Positions 1 to 8,860 of a DNA stretch of 64,000 nt are shown here, in pieces. Numbering within the stretch: position 1 is the stretch's first letter; every line of letters starts with the position of its first letter. The position numbers and the translations under genes are program-made. The DNA lies in contig NZ_AKJW01000113.1 in the NCBI RefSeq assembly GCF_000282135.1, positions 1 to 64,000 on the forward strand, in the 5' to 3' direction. The stretch comes from Herbaspirillum sp. CF444 (GTDB lineage: Bacteria; Pseudomonadota; Gammaproteobacteria; Burkholderiales; Burkholderiaceae_D). The notes beneath the pieces are model-generated. The model worked only from the letters and a program-made list of their open reading frames with translations, was not told the DNA's origin and ran no database searches.

Positions 1-2
1 CG

Positions 3-1928
3 GCAGGCGCCGCCACGTCCGATACATCGTCTGCCGCATCCGCCGGCACGGCAACGACGGCGGGCGCCGACGTTTCGTCCGGCCCCGCGCAAGGTGGCCT
101 GTTCGACGCCAGCGCCGCCATCGCGAAGGAATACGAAACCGTTCTGACCGAAGCGCAGCTCGACGCCTGGATAGAAAAGATCAATGCCGCTACGCTCACG
201 GCAGTCGACACCGAAACCACTTCGCTGATTCCCATGCAGGCGCAGCTGGTCGGCATCTCGCTGTGCTGCGAAGCGGGCCGCGCTGCCTACATTCCGGTCG
301 CGCACAACTATCAGGACATGCCGGAGCAACTGCCGCGCGAACTGGTGCTGGCCAGGCTCAAGCCGTGGCTGGAAGACGAGAGCAAGCCCAAGCTCGGACA
401 GAACCTCAAATACGACAGCCACATCTTCGCCAATCAGGGCGTGCAATTGCGCGGCATCGTGCACGACACGCTGCTGGAATCCTACGTCTTTGAATCGCAT
501 CGCACCCACGACATGGACAGCCTCGCGCTGCGCCATCTCAACCGCACTACGATCAGCTACACCGACGTCTGCGGCAAGGGCGCCTCGCAGATCGGTTTCG
601 AGCAGGTCGAGATCGGCCGCGCCACCGAATACGCGGCCGAAGACGCCGACGTCACGCTGGCCCTGCATCAGGCCATGTGGCCGCAAGTCGAGAACGACGC
701 CAAGCTGCGCTACATCTATGAAAAGATCGAAGTGCCGACCTCCGTCGTGCTGCAAAAGATCGAACGCAACGGCGTGCTGATCGACGCCGACATCCTGGCG
801 ACGCAATCGAACGAGCTCGGCAAGCGCATGCTGGAAATCGAACAGCAGGCGTATGAATTGGCAGGCCAGCCGTTCAACCTGAATTCGCCGAAACAGCTCG
901 GCGAAATCCTGTTCGAGAAGCTGCAACTGCCGGTCGTGAAGAAGACGCCCTCCGGCACGCCGTCGACCGACGAAGAAGTCCTGCAAAAGCTGGCGGAAGA
1001 TTATCCGTTGCCGAAGATCCTGCTCGACTATCGCGGCCTGTCCAAGCTGAAGTCGACCTACACCGACAAGCTGCCCAAGATGGTCGATCCGACCACCGGC
1101 CGCGTGCACACCAATTACGCGCAGGCCGTGGCGGTCACCGGTCGCCTGGCGTCCAACGATCCCAACCTGCAAAACATCCCGATCCGCACCGCCGAAGGCC
1201 GCCGCATCCGCGAAGCCTTCATCGCGCCATCGGGCAGCACCATCGTCTCCGCCGACTATTCGCAGATTGAATTGCGCATCATGGCGCACATCTCCGAAGA
1301 CGCGAACATGCTCAAGGCTTTCGCCGATGGCGAAGACATCCATCGCGCCACCGCCGCGGAAATTTTCGGCGTCGGCTTGGGCGACGTCACCAGCGAACAG
1401 CGCCGCTACGCCAAGGTCATCAACTTCGGCCTGATCTACGGCATGAGCGCCTTCGGCCTGGCCGGCAATCTCGGCATCGAGCGCGCCGCCGCGCAGATGT
1501 ACATCGAGAAGTACTTCCAGCGCTTCTCCAGCGTCAAGCAGTACATGGACAACACGCGCCTTGAAGCCAAGTCGCAAGGTTATGTGGAGACCGTATTCGG
1601 TCGCCGCCTGTGGCTGCCGGAGATCAACTCGCCCAATGGTCCGCGCCGCCAGGGCGCCGAGCGTGCCGCGATCAATGCGCCCATGCAGGGCACCGCCGCC
1701 GATCTGATCAAACTGGCAATGATCGCCGTCCAAGGCTGGCTGGAGCGCGACGGCATGAAATCCAAACTGATCATGCAGGTGCATGATGAACTGGTCATGG
1801 AAGTGCCGGACGGCGAGCTTGCCGTCGTCCGTGAAAAATTGCCTGAACTGATGAAAAATGTTGCTGACCTGAAGGTGCCGCTACTGGCCGAAGTGGGTGT
1901 CGGTAAAAACTGGGATCAGGCCCATTAA
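3..1928 (+). CDS. polA: DNA polymerase I, 5'-truncated by the window edge
   Basis: Repair and Okazaki-fragment-processing DNA polymerase. The frame is open from base 3 with no start, so the gene begins outside the window; the missing part should hold the 5'-3' exonuclease domain. What remains opens with an Ala/Gly/Thr-rich linker, then the 3'-5' exonuclease domain (VDTETTSL carries the first metal-binding Asp/Glu pair), then the family A polymerase domain. There one sees the DPNLQNIP motif, motif A (SADYSQIELR), the O-helix stretch KVINFGLIYG and motif C (VHDELV). The carboxyl end is the normal short polA end. Identification is very secure; only the start is missing. Confidence 0.97.
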   Translation, partial: AGAATSDTSSAASAGTATTAGADVSSGPAQGGLFDASAAIAKEYETVLTEAQLDAWIEKINAATLTAVDTETTSLIPMQAQLVGISLCCEAGRAAYIPVAHNYQDMPEQLPRELVLARLKPWLEDESKPKLGQNLKYDSHIFANQGVQLRGIVHDTLLESYVFESHRTHDMDSLALRHLNRTTISYTDVCGKGASQIGFEQVEIGRATEYAAEDADVTLALHQAMWPQVENDAKLRYIYEKIEVPTSVVLQKIERNGVLIDADILATQSNELGKRMLEIEQQAYELAGQPFNLNSPKQLGEILFEKLQLPVVKKTPSGTPSTDEEVLQKLAEDYPLPKILLDYRGLSKLKSTYTDKLPKMVDPTTGRVHTNYAQAVAVTGRLASNDPNLQNIPIRTAEGRRIREAFIAPSGSTIVSADYSQIELRIMAHISEDANMLKAFADGEDIHRATAAEIFGVGLGDVTSEQRRYAKVINFGLIYGMSAFGLAGNLGIERAAAQMYIEKYFQRFSSVKQYMDNTRLEAKSQGYVETVFGRRLWLPEINSPNGPRRQGAERAAINAPMQGTAADLIKLAMIAVQGWLERDGMKSKLIMQVHDELVMEVPDGELAVVREKLPELMKNVADLKVPLLAEVGVGKNWDQAH

Positions 1929-2387
1929 CAGGTCCGTGAAGCTACTGCGCAAGCAAAGTACGACTGCGCTTCTCGGCTACACAGCGACTTGTTCGCTACG
2001 CTTCACCGACCTGTTGTGTTTGATGGCGATAATTTCTCTCGGCACTTCGTCGGCTCGTAGAGTCGCCCTGTACTTTTTCGATTGCCCTGCGCTAACATTC
2101 CTGCGCGCATGCTCTGCTTCGTGCAGAATATGCGTTGGCAGTGAATTGGCTGTGCTTGCAGTAAATACAACAAAAAAGAAGTAACGATAAAAGTTGCATC
2201 ATCGTCATCGCCCGATGACGGTGGGGGACCTACGATACAAATTAAATAAGAGATACGAAGCTGTTGCGAGGAAGTTGGCGGTGCGTCGACGGAAAACAAA
2301 GCAAAAGCAGGACGACGTATTGGTATTGCCGGCTTCAGGGCGCAGGGCTTCTCGGGATCATCGGATCAAGTTGAACGAGGAGGCGTC
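1929..2387. other. Intergenic region, no supported gene
   Basis: 459 bases between polA and the chemoreceptor gene. Short open frames exist on both strands, but none has a ribosome site or recognisable protein. A small stem-loop (8-bp arms around a CC loop) sits at 2203-2220 without a T-run. The last bases contain the AACGAGGAGG ribosome site of the next gene. A promoter for the chemoreceptor must lie here, but I could not place one with confidence. Confidence 0.5.
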
Positions 2388-4040
2388 ATGGTTGCAGGGA
2401 TGAAGGTGGGAACGCGGCTGGGATTGGGGTTCGCGTGGGGAGTACTGTTGCTCATTCTGGTGACGGTGTTCGGTCTGTACAACATGGATCAGATGCAGCG
2501 GCGGTTCCTTGAGGTGGTCACCGTCAATAATCCGGAGTCCAAGCTCGTTTCCGAGATGATGGAGACGGTGCAGGAGCGTTCGATTTCGTTGCGCAATCTG
2601 ATGTTGCAGGGCGGCGCCGAGGACATCGAGAAAGAAGCGGCCTACATCAAGGCGCAGACGCAAAAATATCTCGCTGCAGAGCAGAAGTTGCGCAAGATGT
2701 TCGATAGCGAATCCGGCACGCAGCCGGAAGAAAAAGCCGCCTTGCCGAAAATCAAGGCGCAGGCCGACACCGCACACAAGCTGATCGAGCAAGCCGTTGA
2801 CCTCGGCCTCAAGCGCGAAGCCTATGAGTTGGCGCAGTTCCTGAAAGAAGAATACCTGCCGGTGCAAAAAAAATGGCAGGCCGAGCTGACCGTGCTGAGC
2901 GCCATCGAAGACAAGCAAAACCTGGACGCCGCGCGTGACAGCACCAGCGCCTACGACGCGGCGCGCTGGCTGATGCTGGTCACCAGCGTGACCGGCGTCA
3001 TCACTGCGCTTCTGACCGCCGTTTGGATCACGCGCAACCTGCTGAAAAAACTGGGCGGCGAGCCGGACTATGCCGTCAGCATCGCCGGCCAGATCGCCGA
3101 TGGCGACCTCGCCGTGCACATCGACACCAAAAAGGGCGACCAGGAGAGCCTGCTCGCGGCCATGAGCGTCATGCGCGACAAGCTTGCCGCGATCGTCACG
3201 CAAGTGCGCACCGGTTCCGAAACCATCAGCACGGCATCGACCGAAATCGCGCGCGGCAATCTGGATCTCTCGGCACGCACGGAGCAGCAGGCGGGTTCGC
3301 TGGAAGAAACCGCGTCGTCGATGGAACAGCTCAATTCCACCGTCAAGCAGAATGCCGAAAACGCCCTGCAAGCGAATCAGCTGGCGGCGGCAGCGTCCGA
3401 TGTCGCCGTGCAGGGCGGCAGCATCGTCTCGCAAGTGGTGGCGACCATGGAGTCGATCAACGCTTCTTCGCAAAAAGTGGTGGACATCATCAGCGTCATC
3501 GACGGCATTGCCTTCCAGACCAATATCCTGGCCTTGAATGCCGCGGTGGAAGCGGCGCGCGCCGGCGAGCAGGGACGCGGCTTCGCGGTGGTGGCGTCGG
3601 AAGTGCGCAGCCTGGCGCAGCGCTCGGCCAGCGCTGCCAAGGAGATCAAGGTCTTGATCGGCGATTCGGTCGAGCGCGTTGAAACCGGCAGCAAACTGGT
3701 GGAACAGGCCGGCGTCACGATGAACGACATCGTCACCAGCATCCGCCGCGTCACCGACGTGATGTCCGAAATCACCAGCGCCAACACCGAACAGAGCAGC
3801 GGCATCGAACAGATCAATGAAGCCATCATCCAGATCGACGACATGACGCAGCAGAACGCCGCACTGGTTGAACAGGCCGCTGCTGCCGCGCAGTCGCTGC
3901 AGGATCAGGCCGGCAACCTGATGCACCTGGTCAGCGTATTCAAACTGGACGGCCGCCAGATCGCCATGGCGCCACCGGCGCAGCGCACCATCGACATCAC
4001 GCCCGCGCATCCGGAGCTGCCCGGCGCGGTCGCGGCATAG
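2388..4040 (+). CDS. Methyl-accepting chemotaxis protein (Tsr/Tar-like, inner membrane)
   Basis: Transmembrane chemoreceptor signalling to CheW/CheA. The 550-residue protein has a first membrane helix at about 12-32, a periplasmic four-helix-bundle type sensor region to about 188, and a second helix at about 190-212. A short HAMP (roughly 213-265) and a long methyl-accepting coiled coil follow. The hairpin tip contains the invariant signalling stretch [19 protein letters not shown], and methylation-type Glu/Gln pairs flank it. Without gaps in the signalling domain, it fits the 36-heptad class of Tsr. The ATG has a strong GAGGAGG site 5 bases upstream. It stands alone, not beside che genes. 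The C-terminal tail is Pro/Ala rich and lacks an obvious NWETF-type CheR/CheB tether. The ligand cannot be predicted. Confidence 0.95.
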   Translation: MVAGMKVGTRLGLGFAWGVLLLILVTVFGLYNMDQMQRRFLEVVTVNNPESKLVSEMMETVQERSISLRNLMLQGGAEDIEKEAAYIKAQTQKYLAAEQKLRKMFDSESGTQPEEKAALPKIKAQADTAHKLIEQAVDLGLKREAYELAQFLKEEYLPVQKKWQAELTVLSAIEDKQNLDAARDSTSAYDAARWLMLVTSVTGVITALLTAVWITRNLLKKLGGEPDYAVSIAGQIADGDLAVHIDTKKGDQESLLAAMSVMRDKLAAIVTQVRTGSETISTASTEIARGNLDLSARTEQQAGSLEETASSMEQLNSTVKQNAENALQANQLAAAASDVAVQGGSIVSQVVATMESINASSQKVVDIISVIDGIAFQTNILALNAAVEAARAGEQGRGFAVVASEVRSLAQRSASAAKEIKVLIGDSVERVETGSKLVEQAGVTMNDIVTSIRRVTDVMSEITSANTEQSSGIEQINEAIIQIDDMTQQNAALVEQAAAAAQSLQDQAGNLMHLVSVFKLDGRQIAMAPPAQRTIDITPAHPELPGAVAA

Positions 4041-4110
4041 CGACTGCAAATCATCTCGCAAGTCTTGTAGAATGCGAGCAGCAATAGAAGCACGGGTCTG
4101 TCTGATTCGC

Positions 4111-4144
4111 TGCCTGAATCGACATCAGGCAGGCCGTCCTTTTT
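4111..4144 (+). terminator. Possible Rho-independent terminator after the chemoreceptor gene
   Basis: TGCCTGA and TCAGGCA form a perfect 7-bp stem around a 7-base loop (4111-4131). A run of five T follows, but only after an 8-base gap, so it is an imperfect intrinsic terminator. Confidence 0.4.
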
Positions 4145-4219
4145 AGCCTTGGCATCCCTTGGTCCTTAAGTCCCTCAATTCCTTGCGCAATTCTGCTGAA
4201 TTCTGAACTGGAGATTTTC

Positions 4220-5104
4220 ATGAACGATCTGAAGAACGATGTCGACAGCCTGGTCGGCGCGACCGGCTTGCTGGATGCCGGCAATCGCCGCACTTTCATC
4301 AAGACCACGCTGGGCACCGGCTTTGCCGCCGCGGTGCTGCCGGTCTGCGCGCAAACCATGATCAAGACCGATACCGCCGGCCTGACCGCGGGCGAAGTCA
4401 GCGTGACGGTCAACGGCACCAAGGTCCCGGCCTATCGCGCCCAGCCGGAAGGCAAGACCAACTTGCCGGTGATTTTCGTCATCTCCGAAATCTTCGGCGT
4501 GCACGAGCACATCGCCGACATCGCGCGCCGTTTCGCCAAGCTCGGTTATCTGGCGATTGCACCGGACTTCTTCGTGCGCCAGGGCAATCCGGCGGTCTAT
4601 CCGACCATCGCCGAACTGAACAAGGAAATCATCTCCAAGGTCCCCGACGAGCAGGTATTCGGCGACCTCGACGCCTACGTCGCCTGGGCCGGCCAGAACG
4701 GCGGCAATCCGGACAAGATCGGCATCAACGGCTTTTGCTGGGGCGGCCGCATCGTCTGGCTGTACAGCGCGCGCAATCCGAAGATCAAGGCCGGCGCCGC
4801 ATGGTATGGCCGCATCGTCGGCGAAAAGAGCGCATTGCAGCCGCAACATCCGATCGACATCGCGCCGACGCTGAAGGTGCCGGTGCTGGGTCTGTACGGC
4901 GGCAAGGATGCCGGCATTCCGGTCGCCACCGTGGAACAGATGAAAGAAGCGCTGGCCAAGACCGGCAACAAGTCGGAATTCATCGTGTTCCCGAATTCCG
5001 GCCACGCCTTCAACGCCGACTATCGTCCGAGCTACGTGGAAGCGGACGCCAAGGAAGGCTGGAAGCGCGCCACCGAGTGGTTCAAAGCGCATGGCGTCGG
5101 CTGA
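4220..5104 (+). CDS. Exported dienelactone hydrolase family protein
   Basis: Alpha/beta hydrolase of the dienelactone hydrolase (carboxymethylenebutenolidase) family, 294 residues. The N-terminus carries a twin-arginine signal (NRRTFIKTT, then a hydrophobic stretch ending near residue 45), so it is probably exported folded by Tat, like YghX-type relatives. The catalytic triad is visible: Cys173 in GFCWGG, Asp230 in GGKDAG and His262 in SGHAF. A cysteine nucleophile is the family's hallmark. The gene stands alone between two terminator-like hairpins, so the context gives no substrate. True dienelactone cleavage is not implied; many members are general esterases. Confidence 0.9.
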   Translation: MNDLKNDVDSLVGATGLLDAGNRRTFIKTTLGTGFAAAVLPVCAQTMIKTDTAGLTAGEVSVTVNGTKVPAYRAQPEGKTNLPVIFVISEIFGVHEHIADIARRFAKLGYLAIAPDFFVRQGNPAVYPTIAELNKEIISKVPDEQVFGDLDAYVAWAGQNGGNPDKIGINGFCWGGRIVWLYSARNPKIKAGAAWYGRIVGEKSALQPQHPIDIAPTLKVPVLGLYGGKDAGIPVATVEQMKEALAKTGNKSEFIVFPNSGHAFNADYRPSYVEADAKEGWKRATEWFKAHGVG

Positions 5105-5188
5105 TCTATATAGTCGGATCGGGCGGTCTGTATGGTTTGACGCTTTGCGCCAGTTTTTGGGGCGATGAGATCAAGACTTGCATGAGGC

Positions 5189-5205
5189 TGCACTGGTTTG
5201 GATCA
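5189..5205 (+). promoter_or_regulatory. NtrC-like enhancer site
   Basis: The 17 bases fit the classical enhancer pattern TGCACY-N4-TGGTGCA at 11 of 13 defined positions. The centre lies about 118 bases upstream of the start site expected from the sigma-54 promoter at 5289, within the usual enhancer range. It lies inside the hydrolase gene's 3' region, before that gene's terminator. A single half-degenerate site is weak alone; its placement is the main support. Confidence 0.4.
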
Positions 5206-5217
5206 AATGTTCGGATT

Positions 5218-5244
5218 GAGGACGGAATTTTCCGTCCTCTTTTT
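5218..5244 (+). terminator. Rho-independent terminator of the hydrolase gene
   Basis: GAGGACGGA and TCCGTCCTC make a perfect 9-bp stem with a four-base loop (5218-5239), followed directly by five T. Its place, about 115 bases after the hydrolase stop codon, fits. Confidence 0.88.
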
Positions 5245-5288
5245 ATTTGTCAGGCAATAAAAACGGCGCATCCCCTGCGTGCAGGGCA

Positions 5289-5304
5289 TGGCACGCAGAT
5301 TGCT
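5289..5304 (+). promoter_or_regulatory. Sigma-54 (RpoN) promoter for the N-heterocycle operon
   Basis: TGGCACG-N4-TTGCT matches the -24/-12 consensus at every conserved base. The invariant GG (5290-5291) and GC (5302-5303) are separated by exactly 10 bases. Transcription would start near 5315 and run into the reductase gene at 5570. Sigma-54 needs an enhancer-binding activator; the NtrC-like site upstream suggests nitrogen control. Confidence 0.75.
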
Positions 5305-5569
5305 TGTTTAAAAGCTGAGTAGAAGCGGCTAGCCGTCGATCCAAATACCATCGACTGTGGGGCATTGCTCGTGACGCCATCGGAATAGACCGGTGGCACC
5401 TGTGAACTTATAGGACACGAGAAATGCTGCGACGATCTCCGTACTCATGCTGCTCAAGCCATACTTTCCCTGTTCATCCTCGCCGCCGCTTTTGCGTCTG
5501 CGGCAATTCTTTTCTCCCTGAACATCCTGCACGTTGCGCAGTGCTGCGGCGGCCTCGCGGAGGCGTGCA

Positions 5570-6583
5570 ATGACAACCGTGCGCGAACCCTTCATGACAC
5601 GGGTGCAATCCGGCGCGCCATTGCGTCTGCGCGTGACGGTCACCCGTGAGGACGGCCGCGACATCCGTGTCTTCGACCTGTGTACCGATGATGCGCGTTG
5701 CCTGCCGGCGTGGACGCCCGGCGCGCATATCAAACTGTCGCTGCCTGGCGGGTTGGAGCGTTGCTATTCATTGTGCAACACTCCCGGCGACGACGGCTTC
5801 TATCGCATCGCCGTCAAACGCGAGGCAGCATCGCGCGGCGGGTCGGCCTGGCTGCACGAACAAGCCGGCGTCGGCACGCAACTGATCGCCGCCGCCCCGG
5901 TCAACGCCTTTCCCTTGCACGACAGTGAGCATCCCGTCGCATTGTTTGCCGCAGGCATCGGCATCACGCCGATTTACGCCATGGCGACCGACCTGCTGTA
6001 CCGCGGACGCGCCGCGCAGTTGCATTACTTCGCGCGCAGCGTGGAACACGCCGCCTTTCTCTCTTCGCTGTCGCAACCCGTCATGGCCGGACACTGCCAC
6101 TTCCGCTTCGGCCTGAATGCCGACGAGGTCGTCGCCGCCGTCGCAGCCAGGCTGGCCTTGTTGGCGCGGACGACGCCGCTGTACATCTGTGGTCCGGCGC
6201 CCTTCATTGCGCAGGTGTGCGAGCAGGCTGCGCAGCTTGGCTGGCGCGACGCCGACGTGCACTTCGAACTGTTCGCCGCCACGACACCAGCAAGCGATGC
6301 GACCGTAACGCAAGACCGCGCATTCGAACTCGTACTGCAACGCTCAGGCGTGCAGTGCGTGGTGCAGCCGGGGCAAAGCATCGTCGCTGCCGCCGCTGCG
6401 GCCGGGGTGTCGATTGGCACCTCGTGCGGCGAAGGTTTTTGCGGCAGCTGCCAGACCGGTGTGCTGGAAGGCGTTCCCGATCATCGCGACAGCGTGCTGA
6501 CGGCACAAGAGCGTGCCGCCAACCACTGCCTGATGCCCTGCGTATCGCGCTGTCGCAGCGAACGCCTGGTGCTGGATATCTGA
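5570..6583 (+). CDS. VanB/phthalate-dioxygenase-reductase type electron-transfer protein
   Basis: Flavin- and iron-sulfur-containing reductase that should pass electrons from NAD(P)H to the Rieske oxygenase encoded at 8861. About 337 residues in the order FMN-binding barrel (RCYSLCN is the flavin-binding motif), NAD-binding domain (FAAGIGITPI; ICGPAPF) and C-terminal plant-type [2Fe-2S] domain with Cys ligands in CGEGFCGSC and a fourth Cys downstream (LMPC). This order (ferredoxin last) is typical of the phthalate dioxygenase reductase/VanB group, which includes Klebsiella HpxE and NdmD-like proteins. I chose the ATG at 5570 because GCGGAGG precedes it; an in-frame ATG at 5597 is possible. 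First gene of the sigma-54 operon. Confidence 0.88.
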   Translation: MTTVREPFMTRVQSGAPLRLRVTVTREDGRDIRVFDLCTDDARCLPAWTPGAHIKLSLPGGLERCYSLCNTPGDDGFYRIAVKREAASRGGSAWLHEQAGVGTQLIAAAPVNAFPLHDSEHPVALFAAGIGITPIYAMATDLLYRGRAAQLHYFARSVEHAAFLSSLSQPVMAGHCHFRFGLNADEVVAAVAARLALLARTTPLYICGPAPFIAQVCEQAAQLGWRDADVHFELFAATTPASDATVTQDRAFELVLQRSGVQCVVQPGQSIVAAAAAAGVSIGTSCGEGFCGSCQTGVLEGVPDHRDSVLTAQERAANHCLMPCVSRCRSERLVLDI

Positions 6584-6622
6584 TTTCGATTGACGTACAA
6601 CAACCCACCTGAAAGGAAGGCC

Positions 6623-7612
6623 ATGAGCAAGCGAACATCCCTCATCCGCATTGCCGCAGCAATCATAGGCGCACTGGCGCTGCAGGCAGCAGCCGGCGTG
6701 CAGGCGCAGGAAAAGGTCACCGTCCTGAGCAACTGGTACGCCCAGGCCGAACACGGCGGTTTCTATCAGGCCGTCGCCAAAGGCATCTACAAGAAGTACG
6801 GCATGGACGTCACCATCAAGATGGGCGGTCCGCAAGTCAACAATATGCAGATCCTCGTGGCCGGCCAGGCCGACTTCAGCATGGGTTACGACTTCACCGT
6901 GTTGAAGGGCATCGAGCAGGGCTTGCCGCTGGTGACGGTCGGCACCTCGTTTCAATCCGATCTGCAAGGCATGATGACGCACACCGACGTGCCCAATCTC
7001 GGCGCACTGAAGGACAAGACGATTCTGGTGGCCGGTTCCGGACAATCGAGCTGGTGGCCATGGCTGAAAGCCAAGTACGGCTACACCGACGCGCAATCGA
7101 AGGCTTATACCTTCAACCTGCAGCCGTTCTTCGCCGATCCGAACACCGTACAGCAGGCTTATCCGTCGTCGGAACCGTTCCAGGTTGAGAAATCCGGCGC
7201 CAAGGCCAACTTCTTCCTGTTCGCGCAAGAAGGCTATCCGCCTTACGGCACCACCATCATCACGTTGCAAAAGACGGTGGCGACCAAGCCTGATCTGGTG
7301 AAGCGCTTCGTCAAGGCCACCGCCGAAGGCTGGAAGAGCTATCTGGAAGATCCGTCGGCGGCTAACGCGCTGATCAAAAAAGACAACAAGGAAATGGGCG
7401 ACGAGCAACTGGCTTACGCGCTCAAGAAGCTCAAGGAACTGAAAGTCGTCACCGGCGGCGACGCCGCCAGGCAAGGCATCGGCATCATGACGGACGAGCG
7501 CTGGAAGAAAACCTACGACACCATGGTTTCCACCGGTTTGCTGAAGGCCGATGTCGACTGGCACAAGGCGTACACCACGCAGTTCGTGAAAGACATGCAC
7601 GTCATGCCTTGA
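6623..7612 (+). CDS. ABC transporter substrate-binding protein, NMT1/THI5-like
   Basis: Periplasmic binding protein of about 329 residues for the importer encoded at 9899-11549. It has a Sec signal peptide (Lys/Arg start, hydrophobic core, likely cleavage after VQAQ near residue 28). The NMT1 fold typical of sulfonate, nitrate, pyrimidine-precursor and aromatic uptake systems follows (NWYAQAEHGGFY near the start; QADFSMGYDF in the hinge region). The ATG at 6623 has GAAAGGAAGG upstream. Separation from its ATPase and permease by two oxygenase genes links transport to oxidation. The substrate is unknown; a small N-heterocycle is inferred from the neighbours. Confidence 0.88.
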   Translation: MSKRTSLIRIAAAIIGALALQAAAGVQAQEKVTVLSNWYAQAEHGGFYQAVAKGIYKKYGMDVTIKMGGPQVNNMQILVAGQADFSMGYDFTVLKGIEQGLPLVTVGTSFQSDLQGMMTHTDVPNLGALKDKTILVAGSGQSSWWPWLKAKYGYTDAQSKAYTFNLQPFFADPNTVQQAYPSSEPFQVEKSGAKANFFLFAQEGYPPYGTTIITLQKTVATKPDLVKRFVKATAEGWKSYLEDPSAANALIKKDNKEMGDEQLAYALKKLKELKVVTGGDAARQGIGIMTDERWKKTYDTMVSTGLLKADVDWHKAYTTQFVKDMHVMP

Positions 7613-7633
7613 CGGCCAGGAAAAAGAACTGTC

Positions 7634-7710
7634 ATTCCCGCGCAAGCGGGAATCCAGCGTCGCATCGGATTCGAGTAGCAGCGACACTGGGTCCTCGCGT
7701 TCGCGAGGAC
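7634..7710. repeat. Pair of REP-like palindromes
   Basis: Two short palindromes lie between the binding-protein and oxygenase genes. The first (7634-7653) is ATTCCC-N8-GGGAAT with G+C-rich complementary arms, identical in form to the dRS3 element of Neisseria and common in proteobacterial intergenic DNA. The second (7691-7710) is a 9-bp stem GTCCTCGCG/CGCGAGGAC. They may stabilise the upstream mRNA or attenuate the operon. Confidence 0.6.
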
Positions 7711-7759
7711 GACGGAGATCTGGTTGCGTAACGGATGAAGCCAACAGCGTGAGGACGCC

Positions 7760-8755
7760 ATGATTCTCTACACACCACCCAAGACCGCGCAGCGCCTGCC
7801 GGTCATCGACTTCGCGGATGCGTTTTCAAACGACCTCGGCAAGCGTGAAGCCGTCGCCTGGGAGATCCATAAGATCGCCCGCGACGTCGGCTTCTTCTAT
7901 CTGGTCAATCACGGCGTGCCGCAAAGCCTGGTCGACGGCCAGTTCGACTGGGCGCGCCGCTTCTTTGCCGCGCCGGATGCGGTCAAGCGCGGGGTCGACA
8001 TGTCGCTGTCGCCGGCCGGGTTCGGCTACGAGCGCATCGGCACGCAGGCGCTCGACGACGGGCCGACCGATCTCAAGGAGGGCTTCCAGTTCGGCACCGA
8101 TCTGCCGCCCGATCATCCTTATGTACAGCAAGGCGTGCTGCGCTACGGCCACAACCTCTGGCCGCAGGCGTTGCCTGGCATGCGCGCACATGCGCAGCAA
8201 TACCACGCCGCCATGAGCACGCTGTCGCAGCGGCTGCTGGCGATCATTGCGCTGTCGCTGCAATTGCCGGAAGACTTCTTCAATTTCGCACTCGGCACGC
8301 CGATCGCCACCCAGCGCATGCTGCACTATCCGCCACAGCCTGCCGACGCGCAGCACAACCAGATCGGCGCCGGTGCGCACACCGACTGGGGGCTGGTCAC
8401 CATCCTGGCGCAGGACGACATCGGCGGCCTGGAAGTGCGCAATGCGGATGGCGACTGGGTGCGCGCGACGCCGATACACGGCAGCTTCGTGGTCAACATC
8501 GGCGACCTGCTGCAGCGCTGGAGCAACGACGTTTATCACAGCAATGCGCATCGCGTGCGCAACGACAATCCGGTGCCGCGCTATTCGCTGCCGTTCTTCA
8601 TGGACGGCGACCATGCGGTGACCGTGTCGTGCCTGCCGTCGTGCTGCTCCGACGAGCATCCGGCACGCTATGCGCCCTGCACCATCGGCGACTACCTCGC
8701 ACAAAAAGTGCAGGAAACCTTCGGCGCCGCCAGCGTACTGGCTGCGGCGTCGTAA
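7760..8755 (+). CDS. Fe(II)/2-oxoglutarate-dependent oxygenase, isopenicillin N synthase family
   Basis: Non-heme iron oxygenase, 331 residues. The N-terminal DIOX_N region includes PVIDFAD and VGFFYLVNHG. The core double-stranded beta helix supplies the 2-His-1-Asp triad: His207 and Asp209 in AHTDWG, His264 in NAHRV. Arg274 in the RYS motif should bind 2-oxoglutarate. Relatives act on small molecules such as ethylene precursors, gibberellins, flavonoids and xanthine-like or pyrimidine substrates. In this operon it sits between an importer and a Rieske oxygenase, so a second oxidation step on an imported N-heterocycle is a reasonable guess. The ATG is preceded by GTGAGGAC. Confidence 0.88.
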   Translation: MILYTPPKTAQRLPVIDFADAFSNDLGKREAVAWEIHKIARDVGFFYLVNHGVPQSLVDGQFDWARRFFAAPDAVKRGVDMSLSPAGFGYERIGTQALDDGPTDLKEGFQFGTDLPPDHPYVQQGVLRYGHNLWPQALPGMRAHAQQYHAAMSTLSQRLLAIIALSLQLPEDFFNFALGTPIATQRMLHYPPQPADAQHNQIGAGAHTDWGLVTILAQDDIGGLEVRNADGDWVRATPIHGSFVVNIGDLLQRWSNDVYHSNAHRVRNDNPVPRYSLPFFMDGDHAVTVSCLPSCCSDEHPARYAPCTIGDYLAQKVQETFGAASVLAAAS

Positions 8756-8860
8756 CTCGATTTGATTGAATTCGCGGCGAAGGCGACCATGACGGCGCGC
8801 CGGCTGCTTGGCCATGTTGCTGCAGGCGCAGAGCATGGCTGGTTTTAAAGGAGTTGCACC

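Larger units (their letters stand above)
5105..5569. other. Regulatory intergenic region
   Basis: 465 bases between the hydrolase gene and the reductase gene. They contain an NtrC-like site, the hydrolase gene's terminator and a sigma-54 promoter (listed separately). Downstream of that promoter lies a leader of about 255 bases in which I see no convincing gene or attenuator, ending in the reductase ribosome site GCGGAGG. Confidence 0.6.

Noticed and set aside
2188-2218. Flagellar sigma-28-like promoter before the chemoreceptor gene (TAAAAGTT ... CCCGATGA)
   Set aside because: Box sequences are only partly right and the spacing is about 3-4 bases too long.
2003-2299. Minus-strand open frame between polA and the chemoreceptor gene
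   Set aside because: No ribosome site, no recognisable family, and composition like random sequence.
2358-4061. Long antisense frame over the chemoreceptor gene
   Set aside because: Same reason: mirror of a well supported gene, low-complexity Asp/Arg/His-rich product.
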